7,385 nt of DNA from positions 1-7,385 of the forward strand of contig QMOE01000100.1 of the NCBI GenBank assembly GCA_003648125.1. The letters run 5' to 3'. Below are positions 1-6,065 of the stretch, in pieces. Numbering within the stretch: the first letter of the stretch is position 1; each line of letters starts with the position of its first letter. The DNA comes from Chloroflexota bacterium. GTDB taxonomy: Bacteria; Chloroflexota; Anaerolineae; B4-G1. Under the pieces are notes generated by a model. That model worked only from the letters and a program-made list of their open reading frames with translations. It made no database searches and had not been told where the DNA came from. Made by a program: the position numbers and the translations under genes.

Positions 1-6
1 CGGCGC

Positions 7-459
7 TCATCTCGAGATCCGCAGGAGCAGACTCCGCTTACCCCACACGTAGGCGATGACGAAGGCGCCAAAGGCCAGTACCCAGGCGTGGATCACTAGC
101 TCAGTCGCCACGTCGAAGTTCACCGGCCAATAGAGGCCATTCTGAAGAAAGAAGAGGGCATCCATCAGACCCAGGAAGATGAGCGCGCCCCCGGCCACCA
201 GGCTGAAAAGCAACCCCCAGGGTCGCATTTTCCACAGGCCCACCGCCCCCGCCAGGCAAACGACGGCCATCCACGCATCCGCCGCCGGGAAGGATCGCTC
301 CCACAAGAACCAACCTTCACATTCCCGGGCCAGGAACGACTGGCTCTGCCCCTCGTAGTCGGCGAAAAAGACCACCCAGAAAGCCATCGTCAGCACAGCG
401 GTGACGACCATCAAAATGGCAACGACAGTAACTCCCGCCGGGCGTGTAGTCTCACCCAT
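7..459 (-). CDS. Small four-helix integral membrane protein, function unknown
   Basis: This 150-residue protein has four hydrophobic segments at about residues 9-33, 60-77, 81-105 and 118-140. Basic residues sit at the N-terminus (R6), between helices 2 and 3 (K77, R79) and at the C-terminus (K141, R142, R147, R150). By the positive-inside rule both ends are therefore cytoplasmic. The first outside loop (about 34-59) is acidic and aromatic and carries one Cys. The ATG start overlaps the end of the upstream CHAT receptor gene by 8 bases and has a strong purine-rich ribosome binding site inside that gene, so the two are very likely co-translated. I recognise no family. Because it is coupled to a CHAT protease it could be a membrane effector, a protease substrate or an accessory subunit, but this is inference from position alone. 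The gene is complete, with a TGA stop near the window edge. Confidence 0.85.
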   Translation of the reverse strand: MGETTRPAGVTVVAILMVVTAVLTMAFWVVFFADYEGQSQSFLARECEGWFLWERSFPAADAWMAVVCLAGAVGLWKMRPWGLLFSLVAGGALIFLGLMDALFFLQNGLYWPVNFDVATELVIHAWVLAFGAFVIAYVWGKRSLLLRISR

Positions 460-3400
460 GTATCTCCCCTCCCAATTTCATCTGGCGGCGCACAAATTCC
501 CGCACGCGGCTGCGCGCCGTGCGCCACACGTGTAACCATTCAGCTCCCACGAAGCGGAACAGCCTGCCTTCTCTGGTCTGCATGTAGAGTACAGGGCTGC
601 CCCAGTCACGACTCTCGACACCTCGTTCGGCGTTGAGAATCGCATTTCGCGCTTTGGCGATGGCGTAATCCACCTGTCCGGCGCGGAACAGGGCCTCGTA
701 GAATTTGGCGGCGAACAGCCTCGCCGCGTCGTCGTTGATAGGAAACTGCATCCCCACTGCGGCGAGCAGTTGTCCCCTGCGCACCAATACCGGCGCCAGG
801 CCCAGCGTCGCCTGGGCACTCTCGATGGTGGCGGTCTGACAGGCGTTCAGCACAACTAACGCTGGCACGCGCACGCGACCAGGCCCCAGCCGTCCGGCGA
901 ACAAAGCGCTCAGCCGTTCCTCGTCCACGTCTTCATGCCAACCGCCTTCATCCTCCAGACACAGGTAAGACTGGGCATCCCCCACCTTCCCGTGGGCGAT
1001 GAAGTGCACGATGTCCCATCCTTCGTCTGCGCCCAGCCGGGAATCCAGCGCGTCCATCGTGGATTTATCGTCCCGCTCAAGGAACTCCCATTCCATCTCG
1101 CCGCGCTCGACGAGAGATTTCCACACCTCCTCCAGCCGTCTTCGCTCTGCGGAAAGCCTCAGCGGTGCCAGGTCCCGTGGGCTGGAAGCCACTACCAGGA
1201 TGCGCAGCGGTCGGGGGACACGGCGCGGTTCGAGGGGAGGGGCATCCGCGGCCACAGGCAAATCGCGCACCAGGGCCGTCTGTGGTGAAGCGCCCAGAAA
1301 GCGCGGCGGCCGGCCGCCATAGGCATATTCCCAGGGCAGGGCTGCCAGATCGCGGGCGCTCTCCTCGAAACGCAGGCGCAAGCGGAGGGCGTGTCTATCC
1401 ACCAGAGCGGCCAGTTCGCCGTGGAATAGGGTCTCGAACATGCGGCGGCCCAGGTAGCGCAGCGCATCCTCACTAGCGCGGCCCTCTTCTAAATCGGCCA
1501 GAACAGAACGCACAACTCGCTCTACCAGGGCTTCCACCTCTGTCGCGCTCACGTCGGCAGATGCAATCTCGTGGCCCTCCGCGCGGGCACGGACGTGCAA
1601 CCCGGCTTCGTCCTGGGAGAGAGTAAGTTCCACATCCCGATAACGCTGCTCCACGGCGATGCTGGTGACGAACACGTACAGCGCCACGCCGAGCACCGCC
1701 GCTAAGATCAAGCCGCCGGGTACGATGATGTAGGGCACTTTCCAGAAGGGGCGCGGTTTGACCACTATTTCGAGCGCTGCTTCTTCAGAGGCGTTCAGGT
1801 CCGGATCGAGGGCCTGCACCCGCAGGTGATACACGCGCTCGCCGATCACGTCGCGATAGTGCAAGGGGAGCGCCAACGAATTGCTGATGGCGAACCCGTG
1901 GGTTAAGGTCTGCCCGGTTTGCAAAGAGTATGTGTAGCGCAGGCGTTCGGAGTTGACTCGGAAGTCGGCAGCGGCGAGCTTTACGGGTAGGTCGGCTTTA
2001 TGATAAGAGCGAGTGATGCGCCGCTCGCCTTCCACACCGAATTCCAGCCGGGGGGCGCGCTCGCTGGGCCGGTAATGAGTCAGACCGGCCTCGGTGCCGA
2101 ACCAGAAGTCACCACTCGCGTCGCGAAGGATGGCAAAGACAACATCGCTGGCCAGGCCATCGGCTGCACGGAACGCGGGAACGTCCCACACAGCATCCTC
2201 GCCGCGCACGTAGGGGTACACTCCGGCATCGGTGCCCAGCCACAGGTTGCCATCCGCGTCGCCAACGATGGCGTAAACTGCCCGATCCTCCAGATAGCGG
2301 CGGTCGCAGTGTGGCTGTGCTTCGTCCGAGCAGCGCACCAGGCCACCTTCCGTGCCGAACCACAGGTTTCCCCTGAGATCGGCGAAGATGGCGTAAACCC
2401 GCCTCTCGTCGGGCTGTATGCCCGTGTCCTGGAACTCCGCCGGCGTAAGTATATCTGTGTAGCGATATACTTCGTGGAACGTGCTGAGCCACATTCCTCC
2501 GGCTGAATCCTGCCCCAGGGCCTGCACGTCTTCTTTGAGTTCGTGGTGCAGCGCCGTGCCGTCGTAACGCAGAAGCCCACTACCGGCGGCGATCCACAGT
2601 TCATCACTGTCGGGGTCTGACCATAGGTCCCGCACGTACAGCCCGGCCAGTGCATCGTCAGGGTCACACGTGCTCTCCCGCAACAGGCAGATACCATCAG
2701 CAGTGCCCACCCATAGCGCGTCCTCCCCGGCGACGGCGAGTGCCCGCACCGTGACATGGGGCAGGCCGTCATCGCGGGTGAAGGTGTGCCAAAAGTGCCC
2801 GTCGAAACGGGACACTCCGCTCTCGGTGCCGAGCCACACGCTGCCCTCTTTCGCATCCTGCCAGATGGCTTGCACTACGTGACCAATCAGCCCATCTACC
2901 GCACCGAAGCTCTGTGTCTCCCCGTTGGAGAATCGAATCACGCCGTCGTTAGTGCCCAGCCATACGGCGTGTTGGGTGTCCTCGGCGATGGTCAGCACCG
3001 GCACATCGGATACCACTTTTTCCAGATGACCATCTGGCTGGCGGCGGAAAACGCCATTCTCCGTGCCGAACCACAGCGCTCCCGTGTGATCGCGCAAAGC
3101 AGCGTGCACCATCCGCGTGCTGGCGGCATCCAGACCATCAACTGGGACAACGCCCGACGAGTTATCGTAGCGATACACCCCGGCCCCCCAGGTGCCCAGC
3201 CAGATGTGCCCCCCGTCATCCTCGGCCAGGCTGGTCACGCGGGGGTCCACCCGCAACCGGGGGTCAACTTCGATCTCCTCTTCACAGGATTCGCCCGCCG
3301 GATCGCAGCGCCGCATCCCACGCGCTGTACCAAACCACAACGCGCCATCGGAGGTCTGGAGCATAGCGGAGACACCTACCAGCTCGGGCACACCGGTAAA

Positions 3401-3742
3401 GGCCTGCGTCGGGGTTGTCTGTCCCGCATCGAGGCGGTAGACTCCCTCCGTTGACCCGACCCACAGCGTGCCGTTGTGGTCGCGCAGGATCGAGCGCACT
3501 CCGCCGATTGAGGGGCTTTTGCTGGCGTGATGGCCGTCGTAGCAGTATAGCCCGTCTCTAGTGCCGAACCACAGGTAGTCTGCGTTCTCGCCGATGGCCC
3601 GCACGTCGGTCAGGGCCAGCCCCTGCACTGCATGGAACGGCTGCGGACCCTGTGCCGTCGTGCTGCACGGCCATAGGAGGAGAGCCAGGAGCGAGAGAGC
3701 AAGAATGTACGTTCGTGGGGAGATTTTCACGCCAGCCATCAT
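452..3742 (-). CDS. Transmembrane receptor: Reg_prop beta-propeller sensor + Y_Y_Y domain + TM + cytoplasmic CHAT (caspase-like) peptidase
   Basis: This 1096-residue protein starts with a signal peptide or anchor (about 1-31; hydrophobic core 13-24). Residues 33-560 hold 13 blade motifs of the form LW(F/L/V)GT..G(V/L)..(Y/F)D, with Trp at 58, 94, 136, 181, 224, 261, 303, 344, 383, 418, 461, 501 and 547. They are spaced 35-46 residues apart, as in Reg_prop (PF07494) arrays of hybrid two-component sensors. Motifs 9 and 10 are degenerate. A Y_Y_Y-like beta domain (PF07495, about 575-662) follows, then one membrane helix (about 669-692). The cytoplasmic part starts with the extension usual for CHAT proteins (about 700-840) and ends in a CHAT domain (PF12770, about 845-1070). 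The putative catalytic dyad is H917 in HFIAHG and C968 in VVLNACQTA. No kinase, receiver or HTH domain is present. The ATG follows the upstream stop by 2 bases with no clear Shine-Dalgarno site, so translation is probably coupled; an in-frame ATG (3739) and GTG (3730) are alternative starts. I infer that ligand binding outside activates proteolysis inside. Ligand and substrate are unknown. Confidence 0.93.
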   Translation of the reverse strand: MMAGVKISPRTYILALSLLALLLWPCSTTAQGPQPFHAVQGLALTDVRAIGENADYLWFGTRDGLYCYDGHHASKSPSIGGVRSILRDHNGTLWVGSTEGVYRLDAGQTTPTQAFTGVPELVGVSAMLQTSDGALWFGTARGMRRCDPAGESCEEEIEVDPRLRVDPRVTSLAEDDGGHIWLGTWGAGVYRYDNSSGVVPVDGLDAASTRMVHAALRDHTGALWFGTENGVFRRQPDGHLEKVVSDVPVLTIAEDTQHAVWLGTNDGVIRFSNGETQSFGAVDGLIGHVVQAIWQDAKEGSVWLGTESGVSRFDGHFWHTFTRDDGLPHVTVRALAVAGEDALWVGTADGICLLRESTCDPDDALAGLYVRDLWSDPDSDELWIAAGSGLLRYDGTALHHELKEDVQALGQDSAGGMWLSTFHEVYRYTDILTPAEFQDTGIQPDERRVYAIFADLRGNLWFGTEGGLVRCSDEAQPHCDRRYLEDRAVYAIVGDADGNLWLGTDAGVYPYVRGEDAVWDVPAFRAADGLASDVVFAILRDASGDFWFGTEAGLTHYRPSERAPRLEFGVEGERRITRSYHKADLPVKLAAADFRVNSERLRYTYSLQTGQTLTHGFAISNSLALPLHYRDVIGERVYHLRVQALDPDLNASEEAALEIVVKPRPFWKVPYIIVPGGLILAAVLGVALYVFVTSIAVEQRYRDVELTLSQDEAGLHVRARAEGHEIASADVSATEVEALVERVVRSVLADLEEGRASEDALRYLGRRMFETLFHGELAALVDRHALRLRLRFEESARDLAALPWEYAYGGRPPRFLGASPQTALVRDLPVAADAPPLEPRRVPRPLRILVVASSPRDLAPLRLSAERRRLEEVWKSLVERGEMEWEFLERDDKSTMDALDSRLGADEGWDIVHFIAHGKVGDAQSYLCLEDEGGWHEDVDEERLSALFAGRLGPGRVRVPALVVLNACQTATIESAQATLGLAPVLVRRGQLLAAVGMQFPINDDAARLFAAKFYEALFRAGQVDYAIAKARNAILNAERGVESRDWGSPVLYMQTREGRLFRFVGAEWLHVWRTARSRVREFVRRQMKLGGEIHG
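464..473 (-). promoter_or_regulatory. Strong ribosome binding site of the four-helix membrane protein, inside the CHAT gene
   Basis: The minus strand reads GGGAGGGGAG here. The GGAGG core at 468-472 lies 8 bases before the ATG at 459, ideal Shine-Dalgarno spacing. It lies in the last codons of the CHAT receptor gene, which fixes the start and supports translational coupling. Confidence 0.75.
2063..3646 (-). repeat. Degenerate tandem repeat encoding the beta-propeller blades
   Basis: Roughly 105-140 base units, each encoding one blade, recur 13 times in this part of the receptor gene. On the plus strand the most conserved piece is GTGCCGAACCACAG, which occurs identically at 2352-2365, 3063-3076 and 3561-3574, with close variants at most other blades (for example near 2094, 2826, 2952 and 3190). 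Divergence between units is substantial, so the array is old rather than a recent expansion. The short identical stretches could still allow slippage, recombination or assembly errors. Confidence 0.85.
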
Positions 3743-3744
3743 AA

Positions 3745-4653
3745 TCAGGGCGCTTGCTTTTCCAGATAGCCCGACTCTTCGTTATAAACGTACAGGCTGC
3801 GCTCAAATTCAACTATGATGTCCTGGAGAGAGTCCACGTCGCCGCTCACCCCGATCAAGACGATGCAATCCGGCAGATCGCCAGCGTCCCCGGCCACCGC
3901 CAACCGTTCCCGCACTATAGACACATCGGGAATGAACTCCTGGGCGGCCTCCACCCCCTGCTCCTCGAAACTGACCCTGGTCAACTCGGCAACCTCGCCA
4001 TAGGGCGCCGCCTCAGACCCCAGGATGAGGAAAACCGTTCGGGGGTTCTCATTGGCGATGATCTGTTTCGTGCTTTCGTAGATTCTCGCTTCCAAATCCT
4101 GTAGAGGGGGCTGCGTCGGCGCTGCCACTTGTGCCGTGGAGACGAGGGCCAGCAAGCTGGCACTCCAGATTTCGCCGTCAGCCCACTCGGGATCAGATTT
4201 CAGTTTGGCTTCCCCGGCAACAGGCCAGTTGTTGGTGGACGGATCGAAACGATGGATGGGCAGGGCGCGATTCGCCAGTCCCTGATTCTTGAGCTGCACG
4301 CCCTTCTGTCCAACGTGGATGTCCTTGATCGTAATTGTGGGCGGCGCTACTGACTTCACCCCTGACTTGAGCTTGATCTCGAAGACGCGGAGAATCTGGG
4401 TGACATCCCCGGAGATGTCCTGAGGTTTGGGATAGCGCGAATCGCCCTCCGAAACCAATTCCACGTCGGCGATTTTGTTAAGCTGCTTCTCATCTCCCTT
4501 GAGAGTGACATCCCCTCCACTGAATGAGCGGGTTGTGGTCTTCGTCGTTGGCGATGTGGGCGTTGCCGGACCGGTTCCACAGCACGAGCACTGCGCGAGC
4601 GCCACCAGTAGCGCGATAAGCAGTACATTGGTAAGTCCGTATAAGGTTTTCAT
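3745..4653 (-). CDS. Secreted, probably membrane-anchored protein with Thr/Pro linker and two uncharacterised domains
   Basis: This 302-residue protein has a basic N-terminus and a hydrophobic core (about 8-20) followed by a Cys-rich site with C22, C24 and C25. The context LAQC resembles a lipobox but has Gln at -1, so lipid attachment at C22 is plausible, not certain. A Thr/Pro/Ser-rich linker (about 27-44) follows, typical of surface tethers. Residues about 46-175 look beta-rich, with a segment around 127-172 recalling extracytoplasmic beta-sandwich modules (weak). Residues about 184-302 look alpha/beta, with hydrophobic strands at 206-212 and 263-269 and helices between. I recognise no enzyme motif or named family. 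The ATG has a GGAG site (4660-4663) 6 bases upstream. The stop lies 2 bases before the CHAT receptor start, so the proteins are probably made together. An extracytoplasmic ligand-binding partner of the propeller sensor is one reading (inference). Confidence 0.85.
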   Translation of the reverse strand: MKTLYGLTNVLLIALLVALAQCSCCGTGPATPTSPTTKTTTRSFSGGDVTLKGDEKQLNKIADVELVSEGDSRYPKPQDISGDVTQILRVFEIKLKSGVKSVAPPTITIKDIHVGQKGVQLKNQGLANRALPIHRFDPSTNNWPVAGEAKLKSDPEWADGEIWSASLLALVSTAQVAAPTQPPLQDLEARIYESTKQIIANENPRTVFLILGSEAAPYGEVAELTRVSFEEQGVEAAQEFIPDVSIVRERLAVAGDAGDLPDCIVLIGVSGDVDSLQDIIVEFERSLYVYNEESGYLEKQAP

Positions 4654-4659
4654 TACCGT

Positions 4660-4663
4660 CTCC
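4660..4663 (-). promoter_or_regulatory. Ribosome binding site of the secreted protein gene
   Basis: The minus strand reads AAAGGAG ending here, 6 bases before the ATG at 4653. It is a good Shine-Dalgarno match, supports this start, and marks the first gene of the cassette. Confidence 0.65.
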
Positions 4664-4670
4664 TTTCAAT

Positions 4671-4709
4671 TGGCGATGCAAAACTGATCCCAGCCCGCCC
4701 CCATCGCCA
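4671..4709. repeat. Inverted repeat in the gap between the dehydrogenase run and the CHAT cassette
   Basis: Perfect 8-base arms TGGCGATG (4671-4678) and CATCGCCA (4702-4709) are separated by 23 bases. In a minus-strand transcript the pair could form a hairpin just upstream of the Shine-Dalgarno site of the secreted protein gene. No U-run follows, so it is not a standard intrinsic terminator. It might be an operator half-site pair, an mRNA structure, or chance. Confidence 0.4.
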
Positions 4710-4720
4710 GACGAGACCGC

Positions 4721-5575
4721 TCAGCCCTCCGGCATCGCTCCCGGCGGCCAGCACATCGGCACTTTGGGGATAGTATCCTCGTGGCCCATCGCCCGCTCAA
4801 TGGCCCACAGATAACTTTCCTCGCCGATGAGGTGCATCCCGCCATCCACGGCCAGCGAGTGTCCTGTGATCCAGTCCGACCACTCCGAGGCCAGGAAAGC
4901 GGCGGCTTTGGCCACGTCCTCCGGCTGGCCGAAGCGTCCGAAAGGCACCTGCTTGAGATGAGCGGCGCGCAGTTCGGGGATCATAGTCACCTCCTCGGTC
5001 AGCGCCGTCTCAATCATGCCCGGAGCCAGGGCGTTGACGTGGATGCCGTAGGGAGCCAGCTCCAGCGCGGCGGCGCGGGTGAACATCATCACCCCACCTT
5101 TGGAAGCGGAGTAGTGTGCCTCGCCGGCCAGGGGCACGCTCTCGTTGATGGACGACAGATTGATGATCTTCCCCCGCCGCCCGTTCTCGATCCACCAGCG
5201 GGCCACAGCGCGGGTGGTGAGGAAGATGCCCTTGAGATTGACCCCCAGCACCCAGTCCCACTCCTCCTCTAGCATCTCGATGATGGGTGATTCCGTGCCC
5301 ACCCCGGCCGAGTTGACCAGCACGTTCACCCCGCCGAAGCGTTCCAGCGTGGCCTGGAGCATGGCCTCCACCTGTTCCGCGTCCTGGACGTCCACCTCCA
5401 CGGCCAGGGCGGGATAGCCCTGTTCCTCTAATTCGGCGACTACCTCCTCGGCAGCCGCCAGCTCAACGTCGGCTACGACGACGCTTGCTCCCAGGTGGGC
5501 GAACATCCGCGCGATCCCCCGCCCGATTCCTGACCCCGCGCCGGTGATGATGGCGATTTTGTTGCTCAGATCCAT
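4721..5575 (-). CDS. Short-chain dehydrogenase/reductase (SDR), classical NAD(P)-dependent oxidoreductase
   Basis: This 284-residue protein (from the ATG) is a classical SDR that interconverts an alcohol and a carbonyl with NAD(P)(H) in the cytoplasm. The TGAGSGIG cofactor motif is at 11-18. D36 at the end of the second strand favours NAD(H). D62 binds the adenine region, and NSAG at 88-91 replaces the usual NNAG. The catalytic set is complete: N113, S142, Y155 and K159. The VDGG motif at 243-246 closes the Rossmann fold. A tail of about 35 residues follows, longer than in FabG-like enzymes. I chose the ATG at 5575 because the fold begins directly after it and a GAGG site lies 6 bases upstream. 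A GTG at 5587 overlapping the SCP2 stop would add four residues but has no room for a ribosome binding site. The substrate is not evident; the neighbouring zinc dehydrogenase and ThDP enzyme suggest polyol or hydroxy-acid metabolism (inference). Confidence 0.95.
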   Translation of the reverse strand: MDLSNKIAIITGAGSGIGRGIARMFAHLGASVVVADVELAAAEEVVAELEEQGYPALAVEVDVQDAEQVEAMLQATLERFGGVNVLVNSAGVGTESPIIEMLEEEWDWVLGVNLKGIFLTTRAVARWWIENGRRGKIINLSSINESVPLAGEAHYSASKGGVMMFTRAAALELAPYGIHVNALAPGMIETALTEEVTMIPELRAAHLKQVPFGRFGQPEDVAKAAAFLASEWSDWITGHSLAVDGGMHLIGEESYLWAIERAMGHEDTIPKVPMCWPPGAMPEG

Positions 5576-5583
5576 GTTACGCC

Positions 5584-6012
5584 TCACTCCCCGCCAAAAT
5601 TGTACTGGGCATACTCCCCCTCGAACTCCGTGGGGATAGTGCGCAGAATCTCCACCCAGCGAATGGTGGAATCGGCACCTTTCAGCAATTGCAGGAAATT
5701 GCCCTTGATCTTGAGCTTGCGCATGGTGAACGCTTTATTGGGACCTAGCTTGCCGCGCAGGATGTCCACCCACACCCCATAAGGGCCGACCAGGGTAAAC
5801 GTCGTTGGCCGCTCGCCAACCCATATATCCGAAATCTGACCGTGGTCCACCTGGAAGCCAATAGTCAGGGTTTCGTTCACTCCCTTTTTGGGCTCGGCTC
5901 GAATGACCAGGGTGTACGATTCGTAATCGTCCTTGATCATCTCGCAGTAGGTCGCGTCAGCATTGCTGAGCCGCTTGACCTCTTCCAGGTACTCTGAGCT
6001 TCCGAGTTTCAT
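5584..6012 (-). CDS. SCP2 sterol-binding-domain protein (sterol carrier protein 2-like), stand-alone
   Basis: This 142-residue soluble protein resembles the SCP2 family (PF02036), which forms a hydrophobic pocket for lipids, acyl chains or other apolar ligands. The best evidence is the C-terminal half (about 70-125). It has the family pattern of a short strand segment, an aromatic residue before the helix with W-V-D-I-L and G-K-L (about 78-90), then a basic K-L-K-I-K-G strand and a final helix. There is no signal peptide or membrane segment. The ATG is preceded by GGGAGG (6020-6025) at 7 bases. It lies 53 bases after the zinc dehydrogenase, and the SDR start lies 8 bases beyond its stop. It may present or bind an apolar intermediate for the flanking dehydrogenases, but that is inferred from position only. 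The family call is from pattern recognition and is moderately confident. Confidence 0.8.
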   Translation of the reverse strand: MKLGSSEYLEEVKRLSNADATYCEMIKDDYESYTLVIRAEPKKGVNETLTIGFQVDHGQISDIWVGERPTTFTLVGPYGVWVDILRGKLGPNKAFTMRKLKIKGNFLQLLKGADSTIRWVEILRTIPTEFEGEYAQYNFGGE

Positions 6013-6065
6013 GATTTTTCCTCCCTTTCGTTCGTTTGTGTTGTATCCGATATCCTGATCACTGC

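Noticed and set aside
2000..2506. Plus-strand open frame of 168 codons opposite the receptor gene
   Set aside because: It is antisense to the propeller repeats and its residues echo the repeat period; the opposite frame encodes a clear protein family, and no ribosome site is seen.
2756..3454. Plus-strand open frame of 232 codons opposite the receptor gene
   Set aside because: Its repeated motif is the reverse complement of the conserved blade sequence, so it is a shadow of the repeat and GC bias.
3650..3742. Lipobox at C26 of the CHAT receptor
   Set aside because: Trp and Pro precede the Cys, which does not fit the lipobox consensus; an ordinary signal peptide or N-terminal anchor is more likely.
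4671..4709. Intrinsic terminator between the SDR and the secreted protein gene
   Set aside because: The inverted repeat has a 23-base loop and no run of U follows on the minus strand.
5576..5587. GTG start of the SDR overlapping the SCP2 stop codon
   Set aside because: The overlap is attractive for coupling, but the purine-rich stretch abuts the GTG with no spacer, and the ATG at 5575 is properly spaced and closer to the fold; it remains a possible alternative.
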